Assembly: GCF_003048775.2 (NCBI RefSeq)
Contig: NZ_CP049272.1
Location: 1,116,001-1,180,000 of the forward strand
DNA from: Campylobacter concisus
GTDB lineage: Bacteria > Campylobacterota > Campylobacteria > Campylobacterales > Campylobacteraceae
DNA: 64,000 bases
Direction: 5' to 3'
The translations under genes were made by a program, and so were the position numbers. Numbering within the stretch: position 1 is the first letter of the stretch; each line of letters begins with the position of its first letter. The notes under the pieces were generated by a model. The model ran no database searches and was not told the origin of the DNA. It was given only the letters and a program-made list of their open reading frames with translations. Below, in pieces: positions 29,629 through 39,214 of the stretch.

Positions 29629-29657
29629 GTAAAAAGACGGAAAATTTAAAGTATCTA

Positions 29658-30790
29658 ATGGGGCTTGGGCACTTTTGTAGCGACATAAACCAAAGTGCCC
29701 TTGGTGCGATGCTACCCTTTTTTATCGCGAGCTACCGCTACGACTATGCCACGGCTGCCTCGCTCGTGACCGCCACAAATTTAGCAAGTTCGCTCATCCA
29801 ACCACTTATCGGCCGCCTAAGCGACAAAAAAGAGCTGCCATACATCATCCCGCTTGGGCTGCTGCTTGCGGGCGGTGGCATGAGCCTAACTGGCTTTGTC
29901 ACAAACTACTACCTCATCTTGGTTTGCGTGATGATAAGCGGTATCGGCGCCGCACTCTTTCATCCAAGTGCCGCAAGGATCGTAAACTACGCCTCAAACG
30001 CCAAAAATAGAGCCAAAAGCATAAGTATATTTTCATTTGGTGGAAACGTGGGCTTTGCGGTTGGACCCATTTTAGTCGCCGTTTTTGTGGGAAATTTTGG
30101 CCTAAAAGGGACGTTAATTTTCATAATCCCTCAAATTTTTCTGACACTTTTATACCTTAAAAAGGGTAAATTTATAAAAGCGCTAGAAGGCAATCATAAA
30201 AAGCAAATTTCACAAAAAACAAGCGCTCTAAAAGACGATCTGGGCGCATTTTTGAGGCTTTGTCTGTGTATATTTTCACGCTCTATCGTCGCATTTGGCT
30301 TTTCGGCATTTTTTAGCATCTACCTCATCAAAATTTTTGGTCTTAGCAAAGAGGCTGCAAATGTAAATTTAAGTATGTTTTTTGCTGCAGGCGCGATCTC
30401 TACGCTATTTGGCGCAGCGCTAGCAGATAGATACGGCCTAGTTAGGCTCATCAAAATAAGCCTAAGCATCGCCGCGCCGCTAGTCGTGCTAATGCTCTTT
30501 ATCGACAGCTACGCGCTATTTCTCGCGGCCTCCATGTGCGTGAGTGGCTACATCAGCCTATCTTTTACCCCCTCAACCCCTTTGCACAGCTTTATTTGCC
30601 AAATCAGATCAGTTTATAGGCTTAGTCAAGCATAACGCTTAGCCTTAGTATCACGATCGGCGGCATATTCGCAACGGTCATTGGCAAGATCGCTGACATC
30701 TTTAGCCTAACGCACCCATTTTACTTTATCGCCGCAGTTTCGCTTATATGCGCAGCTTCTAGCTACTTTTTAAAGCCGGTTACGAGATAA
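29658..30790 (+). pseudogene. MFS transporter, C-terminal end frameshifted (decayed or sequence error)
   Basis: Resembles the fosmidomycin-resistance-like MFS exporters: GHFCSDINQSALGAMLPFFI, PLIGRLSDKKELPY and FHPSAARIVNYAS. The first frame is open for 325 codons and stops at 30635. From about 30578 the sequence continues the protein in another frame (PFAQLYLPNQIS, then SSITLSLSITIGGIFATVIG and two more helices ending at 30790), but that frame has two TAG codons at 30617 and 30623. At least two small indels are therefore needed to restore a full transporter. C-rich runs near 30567-30580 mark the first one. No ribosome binding site precedes the ATG at 29658; the frame is open further upstream without a standard start. 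As read, the last helices are lost. Confidence 0.75.
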
Positions 30791-30883
30791 ATACAAAATT
30801 AAAATAAATTAACCTGATTTAAAATATTTGAATATTTTTAAACTAATTACAATAAAATAACTGATTTAATTTAAGGAGTAAAT

Positions 30884-32239
30884 TTGGAACCATTTCAACA
30901 AGAAAAAAAATATATGCTAAAAAGCGCCAGAGAGTTGGGGCTTATATCTTGTATCGTGGTGATATTTAAGTATCTAGTTTTCGTTTCAGGACTTTACAAA
31001 ACCCTTAATCGTGATTTCAGTCTTATCCTCAAAGCATGCTGCGACTCTATCAGTTGGCTACTTTTATTTTTTGCCATTTCATTGATATGTTCTGTTTATA
31101 ATTCCTCAAAACTAAGAACATATTTTAAAATTTTTACTATTTTCATTTTGATACATGTGATTTTAACTCTTTTGACTTTTAAAATTGTTATGTATCTAGG
31201 AGAAAGAAATTTTAACAATGATGATTTTATCTTTACGATATTGAATTATTTTTATAGCGACGAAGAGATCATGTATAATCATGACCTATTTAAACAGCTA
31301 TTTATTTATCGTAGCTATTTATTGAGAGTATTATTCGTAACAGCATCACTATTTTTATTTATATCTATCGCAAAATTAATAAAAACAACAAAAGAAAAAA
31401 TGTTTTGGACTTATGCATTATTTGGCGCATCTCATATAGCAAGCTACTTTATTAAAATTGATCACAAAATTTATGATTATATTGACATTGGAGCTTTCTT
31501 TCTTGCTTTAATCGCATGGTGGCGACTAAAGACACAAGTAAGTAGTGACGAAATCCAAGCAACTAGCGAAGGTGGGATTTTAAATGTGGCTACTATCAAA
31601 TCTTCAAGCCAATTAGCCGCGACAGCTTGTTTATTTGGCCTTGTTGCAACTTTTTTTTACTATATATTTTTTGAATATTTGTCAGCACATCAAGAAAGAA
31701 TGTCGCTTCGACCAATAATATTTATAAAGCCTCTTGTTTATGCGGTAGTATTAGTGGCTATTTACTCTGCCGTTAAGCAGATAGCACATACGTTAAATGA
31801 GATAAGACTACATACAAATTTCTTATTTTTCTCTATCCTTTTTGTGATATTTACAATAGCAAAAGCAACAACTGACTACATGTATATATATGCTTACGAT
31901 TATACTTTTTTTAATATCTTTGGTACGCACAATGCCTCAATTAAATCTTTAGTTTCTAGTGCCAATACAATCTTATACATTGGAGTATTTGCTCATTTGT
32001 TAGCTACAGTATTTTTATTTTTATTTACAACAAGATTAGCAAGTGCAACTAAAAGTAGGCTATTTTGGATAAATTTTATATTATTTGCGATAAGTTCGGT
32101 CATACTTTTAGCACTACTATTTCCAGGTAGACCAGACTTTATAGGCCTTTTAACCAAAAACATAGATCTTTTTAATATGGCAGAGTTTTTCTTTTTATTA
32201 ATTGCTTGGTATAGCGTGAAAAAAGATACAAGAGAATAG
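30884..32239 (+). CDS. internally duplicated 12-helix membrane protein, unrecognised
   Basis: A 451-residue integral membrane protein that I cannot place in a family. It has about 12 hydrophobic helices in two halves of about 215 residues that look like copies of each other: KLIKTTKEKMFW...FFLALIAWWRLKT ends the first half and RLASATKSRLFW...FFLLIAWYSVKKD ends the second. It begins with TTG at 30884, supported by AAGGAG six bases upstream. Composition is AT-richer than its neighbours and codon use leans to A/T third positions, which may indicate transfer. It has its own AT-rich leader and a stem-loop 46 bp after the stop. Confidence 0.75.
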   Translation: MEPFQQEKKYMLKSARELGLISCIVVIFKYLVFVSGLYKTLNRDFSLILKACCDSISWLLLFFAISLICSVYNSSKLRTYFKIFTIFILIHVILTLLTFKIVMYLGERNFNNDDFIFTILNYFYSDEEIMYNHDLFKQLFIYRSYLLRVLFVTASLFLFISIAKLIKTTKEKMFWTYALFGASHIASYFIKIDHKIYDYIDIGAFFLALIAWWRLKTQVSSDEIQATSEGGILNVATIKSSSQLAATACLFGLVATFFYYIFFEYLSAHQERMSLRPIIFIKPLVYAVVLVAIYSAVKQIAHTLNEIRLHTNFLFFSILFVIFTIAKATTDYMYIYAYDYTFFNIFGTHNASIKSLVSSANTILYIGVFAHLLATVFLFLFTTRLASATKSRLFWINFILFAISSVILLALLFPGRPDFIGLLTKNIDLFNMAEFFFLLIAWYSVKKDTRE

Positions 32240-32839
32240 GATAGATCGTAAAACGGCATTTGGCGATAAATTTATAATTTAAACAGCTAAAGACAAGATG
32301 ATTTTTGTCTTTAGCTTCGCCATGAGGAGACAAGGTGAAATTTCGCGATACGAATGGGCTCAAAAGCGGTAGTATTTTGCGATAGATTTAAATGTTGCGC
32401 AGTTAAAATTTGCATAGATTAGACACATAAAAATTTAAATTTTGACTACTGAATCATCAAGACAAAATATCTTGTGATGATTTTAAATGCTACGAAGAAA
32501 TTTTCGACCGAAGATAGAATATATAAGTTCAGCTCGTAAAATTTAAGCCGTCAAGACAAGAAATTTTTGTTTTGTTTAGTAATTTTAAAACCCCAAGAGG
32601 CAGTATTTTTTGCTAGATGAGGCGAAATTTTACGATACAAAGGAGCATACATCATAGTATGTGACTGAAGTAGAGTGAAATTTTAACGACGTATAGCAGA
32701 AAAAGACAAATCGCCAAAGACAAGAAATTTTTTGTTTTAGACAAGGCGGATGAGCAAAAACAAGGGAGCGTATATATGATACGTGACCGAAGTTTGAAGC
32801 GATATCCAACGCAGTATAAAACAAAAAGGGCTTGTCTTT
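32240..32839. repeat. array of three diverged intergenic repeats
   Basis: This 600-bp gene-free stretch holds at least three diverged copies of one element. Core A is 32329-32360, core B 32616-32671, core C 32740-32793. They share GAYRAGGYGAAATTT (A and B) and CAARGGAGC...GTGACYGAAGT (B and C). The sequence AAGACAAGAAATTTTT precedes cores B (32553) and C (32717), and GGYAGTATTTT occurs in both A and B units (32368, 32599). Cores B and C each hold a 5-bp hairpin with matched changes in both arms (CATAC/GTATG against CGTAT/ATACG). No open frame of note crosses it and no transposase is near. Confidence 0.7.
32285..32316 (+). terminator. stem-loop after the duplicated membrane protein gene
   Basis: A perfect 12-bp stem (AGCTAAAGACAA / TTGTCTTTAGCT) with an eight-base loop. 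No T run follows, so it may be either a terminator or the first arm of the repeat array that starts here. Confidence 0.6.
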
Positions 32840-34816
32840 TTATAATTTTCTCATCTTCGCTATCTCGTCGCGCAATGCCGCCGCCTTCTCAAACTCCAGC
32901 TGCGCTGCCGCTTCAAGCATCTGTTTTCTTAGTTCTTTTACTATCGCAGCTCGCTCGCTAGCTGGCATCTTTTCTAAATTCTTACCGCGCTTGTAAATTT
33001 CACCATCATCTTCGACATGCAAGCTCTCTTCGATATTTCTACTTGCAGAGTGCGGTGTGATGCCGTGAGCTTTGTTGTACTCATCTTGAAATTTACGCCT
33101 AGCAGTCGTCGTATCGATCGCCTCTTTCATCGAGTGCGTGATCTTTTTGGCAAACATTAGCACCTTGCCATTTACATTTCTAGCCGCACGCCCCATTGTC
33201 TGTATAAGGCTCGTGGTCGAGCGCAAAAAGCCCTCTTTATCAGCATCCATTATAGCTATCAGGCTCACTTCAGGCAGGTCAAGCCCCTCACGGAGCAAAT
33301 TTATGCCTATTAGCATGTCAAATTCGCCACTTCTAAGCCCTCTAATGATCTCATTTCGCTCGATCGCGTCGATGTCTGAGTGCATATACTTGACCTTTAT
33401 GCCAAGCTCGATGTAGTAGCGACTTAGCTCCTCGGCCATCTTTTTAGTTAGCACCGTAACTAGCACGCGCTCACCTCTTGCGATCACCGCCTTTGCCTCG
33501 TCAAATAGCGCCTCAACTTGATTGTCACTATCTTTTATCTCGATAAGAGGATCAAGCAGCCCAGTAGGTCGCAAAATCTGCTCATAGACGTGCCCCTGGC
33601 TGATACCAAGCTCGTATTCGTTTGGCGTGGCTGAAACAAAGAGAAATTTCGCCTTTTTACTTATAAACTCATCAAATTTAAGCGGCCTGTTATCAAGCGC
33701 TGATGGCAAGCGAAATCCATACTCCACAAGCACCTCTTTACGGCTCCTGTCACCCGCGTACATGCCCCTAAACTGCGGCAAACTAACGTGGCTCTCATCG
33801 ACGATGACTAGATAGTCTTTGCCGCTTATCTCAAAGTAGTCAAACATCGAGTATGGCGTCTCTCCGGGCTTTTGTCCAGTTAGGTGGCGCGCGTAGTTTT
33901 CGATGCTTTTACACATGCCAGTGCTCGCCATCATCTCAAGGTCAAACTCCACCCTTTGCTTTAGTCTTTGCGCCTCGACTAGCTTGCCCTGCTCGTTAAA
34001 TTCTTTCAAACGCGCATCAAGCTCCTCTTCGATCTCTTTCATCGCGATCTTTAGCCTATCGGCACCCACGATGAACTGGCTAGTGGCATAAAGCGTAAAT
34101 TTAGAGATGTCCTTTAGCCTTTTGTTATCAAGCACGTCAAAATGATACATCGCATCGATCTCATCGCCGAAAAACTCGACTCTTAGGGCTTCGTCGTTAT
34201 AGTAAGCTGGATAAATATCCACCACATCGCCATTTACACGAAAATCCCCTCTATCAAAGTAGTTGTCATTGCGCTTGTAGCCCATATCCACAAGCTGCTC
34301 TAAAAGCTTTCTTTGGCTTATCTTCTCGCCCACGCTAAGATATGCCACCATCCCTTTATACTCGCTTGGATTACCAAGGCCGTAGTTTGCAGAGACTGAG
34401 GCGACACAGATGACGTCATCAAAGCTTAGCAAGCTAGCCGTTGCAGAGAGGCGCAGGCGCTCAAGCTCCTCATTTACCGAGCTATCCTTTTCTATATATA
34501 GGTCGCTTCTTGGGATGTAGGCCTCTGGCTGGTAGTAGTCGTAGTAGCTTATAAAGTACTCGACGTGATTTTTTGGGAAAAAGCCCTTAAATTCGCTGTA
34601 AAGCTGAGCGGCAAGGGATTTGTTATGCGTCATGATGAGCGTTGGCATATTTAGCTCACGTATGACGTTTGCCATGGTAAAGGTCTTGCCAGACCCTGTC
34701 ACACCTAGAAGAGTTTGGTATTTATTGCCTGATTTTATACTTTTTACTATCTCTTTTATCGCTCTTGCTTGGTCACTGCTTGGGCTAAATTTAGATGAAA
34801 TTTCAAATTTACTCAT
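32840..34816 (-). CDS. uvrB: excinuclease ABC subunit B
   Basis: DNA damage-recognition helicase of nucleotide excision repair, 658 residues. Walker A GVTGSGKT (38-45), the damage-probing hairpin region [15 protein letters not shown], Walker B region [12 protein letters not shown], helicase motif MGRAARN and a C-terminal UVR domain ([17 protein letters not shown]) that contacts UvrC. Single gene on the minus strand, with the repeat array downstream and a divergent promoter region shared with the small genes at 34942. Confidence 0.97.
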   Translation of the reverse strand: MSKFEISSKFSPSSDQARAIKEIVKSIKSGNKYQTLLGVTGSGKTFTMANVIRELNMPTLIMTHNKSLAAQLYSEFKGFFPKNHVEYFISYYDYYQPEAYIPRSDLYIEKDSSVNEELERLRLSATASLLSFDDVICVASVSANYGLGNPSEYKGMVAYLSVGEKISQRKLLEQLVDMGYKRNDNYFDRGDFRVNGDVVDIYPAYYNDEALRVEFFGDEIDAMYHFDVLDNKRLKDISKFTLYATSQFIVGADRLKIAMKEIEEELDARLKEFNEQGKLVEAQRLKQRVEFDLEMMASTGMCKSIENYARHLTGQKPGETPYSMFDYFEISGKDYLVIVDESHVSLPQFRGMYAGDRSRKEVLVEYGFRLPSALDNRPLKFDEFISKKAKFLFVSATPNEYELGISQGHVYEQILRPTGLLDPLIEIKDSDNQVEALFDEAKAVIARGERVLVTVLTKKMAEELSRYYIELGIKVKYMHSDIDAIERNEIIRGLRSGEFDMLIGINLLREGLDLPEVSLIAIMDADKEGFLRSTTSLIQTMGRAARNVNGKVLMFAKKITHSMKEAIDTTTARRKFQDEYNKAHGITPHSASRNIEESLHVEDDGEIYKRGKNLEKMPASERAAIVKELRKQMLEAAAQLEFEKAAALRDEIAKMRKL

Positions 34817-34941
34817 TAACTACCTTTAAATTTGGGCGAATTTTATAGCAAAGATAGTGCTTTGTCAAATGAGAATTTTAAAAAGAATTTAGCCTCTGCG
34901 TGTTAGAATACGGCATTAATTATTATTTTAAAGGAACCTTT

Positions 34942-35175
34942 ATGTTTGAAGATAATGCGATCTTAACCACACTAAGCGATAAAGTAAATGACCTCATCAC
35001 AAAATACGATGAAGTTTGCAGAGTAAATGAAGAGCTACGTAACGAGATCGTAACATTAAAAGCACAAAATGAGGCAAAGAGCAATCAGATCATGCGCTTA
35101 GAAGAGGATCTTGACAAGAAAAATACCGAAGCTGACGATGTAATGAGAAAAATTGAAGCTGTCCTTGGCAGATAA
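34942..35175 (+). CDS. short coiled-coil protein, hypothetical (ZapB-like in shape)
   Basis: A 77-residue soluble protein that is nearly all coiled coil, with heptads from about residue 10 (LSDKVNDLITKYDEV) to 68. The start at 34942 has AAAGGAA seven bases before it; the frame is open a further 14 codons without another good site. Size and shape resemble small division proteins such as ZapB, but this is shape only. It is followed 13 bp later by the next small gene and lies in the conserved uvrB-small-small-pseudopilin-priA order remembered from C. jejuni. Confidence 0.7.
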   Translation: MFEDNAILTTLSDKVNDLITKYDEVCRVNEELRNEIVTLKAQNEAKSNQIMRLEEDLDKKNTEADDVMRKIEAVLGR

Positions 35176-35188
35176 GCTTGGCTAAAAT

Positions 35189-35425
35189 ATGAAAAAAATT
35201 ACGCTCACGATATCATCTCGCGACTATACGATCACGCTTGATGATGATTTTGCTAAATTCTTTGAAGATGACTGGCAAAATTTAATGGGCGGACGCCAAT
35301 TTATCGAGCCAAAAGAGCTTTTAAATGCCTTTATAGAAAAATGTTATGAAAATTATGCTGTGATAAAGGCAGTAAAAAATTTAACTGGCAACGTTGATGA
35401 GATATTAAAGCGAGAAGAGAGATGA
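35189..35425 (+). CDS. small conserved protein, hypothetical
   Basis: A 78-residue soluble protein beginning with two beta strands (KKITLTISSRDYTITLDDDF) and continuing as acidic helices. The opening resembles the first strands of ZapA, the FtsZ-ring protein, but the usual ZapA coiled-coil length is missing, so the likeness is weak. Its stop overlaps the start of the pseudopilin gene by four bases, so the two are coupled. Confidence 0.7.
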   Translation: MKKITLTISSRDYTITLDDDFAKFFEDDWQNLMGGRQFIEPKELLNAFIEKCYENYAVIKAVKNLTGNVDEILKREER

Positions 35426-35838
35426 AAAGACGAGCTTACACCTTGCTTGAGCTAATATTTATAGTAGTTATACTAGGTATTTTAAGCACAGTCGCTATAC
35501 CTAGACTATTTTTTTCTAGAAGTGATGCTACCGTCTCAAATGCAAAAACTCAACTTGCTGCCATAAGAAGCGGAATTTCACTAAAATACAATGACAATAT
35601 CTTGCAAGCAAAGCCAGAATTTCCACAAAAACTAGACGATGGCGATCCAAGTAAACTCTTTAAAAATGTTATAAATATACCGATAAAAGATAGCGGTAGC
35701 AAAAATGGCTGGCACAGAATAAGTGATGACAAATACACATTTAGACTAGATGGCAAAGTAGCAAATTTCAAATACGACAAAAATACTGGTGATTTTGGTT
35801 GTAGTGATGAAAATGAAATTTGCAAATCACTTCAGTAA
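35422..35838 (+). CDS. type II secretion/competence pseudopilin-like protein
   Basis: A 138-residue prepilin-like protein. It has a short basic leader (MKRRA), the class III cleavage motif A-YTLLEL with the essential Glu at position +5 of the mature protein, and a single hydrophobic helix (LIFIVVILGILSTVAIPRL). The residue before the cleavage site is Ala rather than the usual Gly. The globular part has two cysteines near the end (FGCSDENEIC) that may form a disulphide. It overlaps priA by one base (TAATG). Likely processed by the prepilin peptidase at 57494 and used in DNA uptake or secretion; that link is inference. Confidence 0.85.
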   Translation: MKRRAYTLLELIFIVVILGILSTVAIPRLFFSRSDATVSNAKTQLAAIRSGISLKYNDNILQAKPEFPQKLDDGDPSKLFKNVINIPIKDSGSKNGWHRISDDKYTFRLDGKVANFKYDKNTGDFGCSDENEICKSLQ

Positions 35839-37691
35839 TGCATTATTACATACTCGCATTTTATGGGCTAAATTTAGCCCCGCTCACTTATGAAAGCGAT
35901 CAAAAACTAGAAAAATTTCAAGGCGTAAAGGCTTCTTTAAGAGGAAAAATTCTTACTGCTTTTATCGTAAAAGAGACTGGCAAACCAGAGTTTAAAACAA
36001 GCAAAATTTTAGAAATTCTACCGATTAATCTAACTTCAATGCAAAGCGAATTGGCAATATTTATCTCAAAATATTACACATGCGAGCTTGGCGTCAGCCT
36101 AAATTTATTTGAACCAAATGACACTATTGCAGTAGATAAAATTTATGAAAATCAAAATTTTAATGTGACACCCAAACTAAGCAAAAAACAGCAAGAGGCT
36201 TTGGATTTTATAAACAAACGTAAAATTTCACTCATCTTTGGCGACACTGGAAGCGGAAAAAGCGAGATTTACATAGCAAAGATTAGAGAAATTTTAAACG
36301 CAGGCAGCCAAGCGCTATTTTTAATGCCTGAAATTTCACTCACACCACAAATGCAAAAACGCCTTGAGAGCTTCTTTGGTGAGGCAGTAGCAGTCTGGCA
36401 CTCAAAGATAACATCAAAGAAAAAAGAGCAAATTTTAAAAGATATAAAAAGTGGCAAAATTAGGCTCGTTGCAGGTGCGAGATCGGCTTTATTTTTGCCA
36501 CTTGAGAAGCTAAAACTTATCATCATAGACGAAGAACACGACGATAGCTATAAAAATACAGGCTCAAAGCCACACTACAACGCAAGAGATCTTGCCCTCT
36601 TTTTAACTAGTAAATTTGATCTACAAGTGGTGCTTGGAAGTGCCACGCCAAGCCTTACTAGCTTTTACAAGCAGGAGCATTTTCGCTTAAAAGGGACATA
36701 TTTTGATTCGCAAAAAAATTACATTTTCGATGAGAGCGAGACCGGAATTAGTGAAATTTTAAAAGATGAAATTTCAAAAACACTCGCGAATAAAAAGCAA
36801 GCTGTCATCTGCCTGCCAACAAGGGCAAATTTTAAATATCTAGTCTGCAAAAACTGCGGTGAAACGTTAAAGTGCCCATTTTGCAGCATCGGTATGAGCT
36901 ATTACAAAAAACAAAACGTGCTAAAGTGTCAATACTGCGAGCATAAAATGGCCGTGCCAAAAATTTGTCACCAGTGCGGTAGCGAGATGATAGAGGCCAA
37001 AAAAATTGGCACTAGCGAGCTACTTGAGCGGCTGCAAGCTGAGTTTGCGAATGCTAGGATCGCTAAATTTGATAGAGATGAAATAACGACGCAAAACAAG
37101 CTCGTAAAGGCTTTGAAGGAATTTAACGACAGCAAGATAGATATCTTGCTTGGTACGCAAATGCTAAGCAAAGGGCATGATTATCACAACGTAGAGCTTG
37201 CTGTCATCATGGGATTTGACGAGCTTTTAAATTTTCCTGATTATAAGGCCAGAGAGCGAACGCTCGCTCTTGCCATGCAAGTAGCTGGAAGAGCTGGCAG
37301 AAACGGGGCTGGTAGAGTTATCATTCAAAGCAAACAAAGAGAATTTTTTGAGAGCTACATCAGTGATTATGACGCATTTCTAAAAGAAGAGATTGGCTAC
37401 CGCGAGGGGCTTTATCCGCCATTTATCAGGCTTCTTCGCATTATCATCTCGCATAAAGATGAAAACATAGTAAAAAATACAATGAATGAATTTGTGCAAA
37501 GAATAGAACCTTTAAGAAGCGATGAGCTTGAGATCATAGGATACGGAAAGTGCCAGATAGAGTATCTTGGAAGCAAATTTAGATATGAAATTTTACTCCG
37601 CTCAAACTCTCATATACCTCTTTTAAAAGCTGCAAACCTCTGCAAAAGCGAACTTAGCGATATTGATATAGACCCGGTCAACTTTAGTTAG
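35838..37691 (+). CDS. priA: primosomal protein N' (replication restart helicase)
   Basis: 3'-to-5' DNA helicase that reloads DnaB at stalled forks, 617 residues from the ATG at 35838, which overlaps the pseudopilin stop. The frame extends six codons upstream but the overlap start is more likely. Walker A GDTGSGKSE (about 135-143), Walker B IIIDEEHDDSYK, zinc cluster CKNCGETLKCPFC and CQYCEHK...CHQC, and helicase motif VAGRAGRNG are present. It is shorter than E. coli PriA (732) in the N-terminal DNA-binding part, as in other epsilonproteobacteria. Confidence 0.95.
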   Translation: MHYYILAFYGLNLAPLTYESDQKLEKFQGVKASLRGKILTAFIVKETGKPEFKTSKILEILPINLTSMQSELAIFISKYYTCELGVSLNLFEPNDTIAVDKIYENQNFNVTPKLSKKQQEALDFINKRKISLIFGDTGSGKSEIYIAKIREILNAGSQALFLMPEISLTPQMQKRLESFFGEAVAVWHSKITSKKKEQILKDIKSGKIRLVAGARSALFLPLEKLKLIIIDEEHDDSYKNTGSKPHYNARDLALFLTSKFDLQVVLGSATPSLTSFYKQEHFRLKGTYFDSQKNYIFDESETGISEILKDEISKTLANKKQAVICLPTRANFKYLVCKNCGETLKCPFCSIGMSYYKKQNVLKCQYCEHKMAVPKICHQCGSEMIEAKKIGTSELLERLQAEFANARIAKFDRDEITTQNKLVKALKEFNDSKIDILLGTQMLSKGHDYHNVELAVIMGFDELLNFPDYKARERTLALAMQVAGRAGRNGAGRVIIQSKQREFFESYISDYDAFLKEEIGYREGLYPPFIRLLRIIISHKDENIVKNTMNEFVQRIEPLRSDELEIIGYGKCQIEYLGSKFRYEILLRSNSHIPLLKAANLCKSELSDIDIDPVNFS

Positions 37692-37709
37692 GGATTAGCT
37701 AATGTTTAC

Positions 37710-37715
37710 TATAAT
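37710..37715 (+). promoter_or_regulatory. -10 box before the MBOAT gene
   Basis: Exact TATAAT 27 bp before the ATG at 37743, in AT-rich DNA. It gives the acyltransferase pair its own promoter, separate from priA. Confidence 0.6.
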
Positions 37716-37742
37716 CTCGCCAAAAATTTAACGGATACATCA

Positions 37743-39084
37743 ATGCTTTTTAACTCTTACGAATTTATATTTTTATTCTTGCCATTTACATTTTTTATAT
37801 ACTTTTATCTAAATAAAAAGCGTCTTACAGAAGTAGCGAAAGGATTTTTGGTACTGTCATCTCTCTTCTTTTACAGCTGGTGGAATGTCCTTTATCTGCC
37901 GCTAATCTTAGGCTCCATGGTGTTTAACTACTGCTTTGGAGTGGAGCTAAATAAAGAGAATAGTAAAATTTCTAAAAAATTTATTCTTATACTAGGGATT
38001 ACGGCAAATTTAATACTCCTTGGATATTTTAAATATTCAGATTTTTTCATAAGCAATGTAAATTTTATCTTTAATACTCATATATCTCATTTAAATTTAC
38101 TTTTGCCTCTTGCGATCTCGTTTTTTACTTTTCAGCAAATAGCCTATTTGGTTGATAGTGCTATGGGGGGGGGGTACGAAGCAGTATGACTTTTTAAACT
38201 ACTGCTTATTTGTTACATTTTTTCCGCAGCTAATCGCTGGTCCGATCGTGCATCACAAAGAGATGATGCCGCAGTTTGCAAATGCTAGAAATAAAATAAT
38301 CAACTACAAAAATATAGCGCTTGGTCTATTTATCTTTTCGATAGGTCTTTTTAAAAAGGTAGTTATCGCTGATAATTTTGCTATTTGGGCAACAAACGGA
38401 TTTGATAACGCTATCGTTTTAAATTTCTTTGAAGCTTGGGCGACTAGCCTAAGCTATACATTTCAGCTATACTTTGACTTTAGTGGATACTGCGATATGG
38501 CTATCGGCGCGGCGCTTCTTTTTAATATAAAGCTTCCAATAAATTTTAACTCACCCTATAAAGCCTTAAATATTCAAGACTTTTGGCGTAGGTGGCATAT
38601 TACTTTGAGTAGATTTTTACGAGATTACGTCTATATCCCGCTTGGCGGCAACCGCAAAGGCAAGGTGCGAACGTATATAAATTTAATGGCGACTTTTGTA
38701 ATAGGCGGTATTTGGCACGGGGCTGGCTGGACATTTGTCTTTTGGGGATTTTTGCACGGCGTAGCCCTGGTTATACAAAGGATTTGGAGCGAGCTGGGCT
38801 TTAAACTAAATAAATTCGTAGCTTGGTTTATAACCTTTAACTTCGTAAATATCGCATGGGTCTTTTTTAGAGCTAAGAACTGGGATGACGCTTTAAAAGT
38901 ACTAAAAGGGATGTTTGGGCTTAGTGGAATAGTTTTACCAAATTTTCTAGCAGCAAAGCTTGAGTTTTTATCTAAATATGGAGTTGGTTTTAATAACTTT
39001 ATAGAAAGAGTTGGAAATAAAAATACTTTTTTATTCATGTTACTTGGCTTTATTTTAGTTTTGGTGTTTAAAAAAATAGTATAA
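37743..39084 (+). CDS. MBOAT O-acyltransferase, phase-variable, OFF as read
   Basis: Membrane-bound acyltransferase of the AlgI/PatA group that would move acyl groups across the inner membrane to a surface glycan or peptidoglycan. As read it is split: frame one covers residues 1-148 and stops at 38189; frame two continues to 39084. The halves join at a run of ten G (38165-38174). With nine G the protein would be continuous (VDSAMGGGTKQYDFLNYC), about 447 residues, the usual MBOAT size. The second half has QLIAGPIVHHKEM, FWRRWHITLSRFLRDYVYIPLGG and the catalytic histidine in GGIWHGAGWTF. No other damage is visible. The SGNH-type gene follows 130 bp later. Confidence 0.88.
38165..38174 (+). repeat. 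G10 homopolymer (phase-variation switch)
   Basis: Ten consecutive G inside the coding region. Long G runs in Campylobacter change length by slipped-strand mispairing. Counting codons gives in-frame (ON) for 9 or 12 G and truncation for 10 or 11. Confidence 0.9.
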
Positions 39085-39214
39085 AAAAACTAGAACAATT
39101 AAAAATTTAATTTTAGAAATATTCTATTATCTACTGTTATTTTTTTTACATTAGCCATTCTTTCACTAAATAAGATCTCCGAATTCCTATATTTTAATTT
39201 CTAAAGGATATAAA

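Noticed and set aside
32240..32839. CRISPR array or insertion-sequence remnant
   Set aside because: Copies are diverged, unequally spaced and without uniform spacers; there is no transposase or terminal inverted repeat.
37743..39084. MBOAT gene as an ordinary pseudogene
   Set aside because: The only disruption is within the G run, one base from in-frame; both halves are otherwise intact, so a phase switch fits better.
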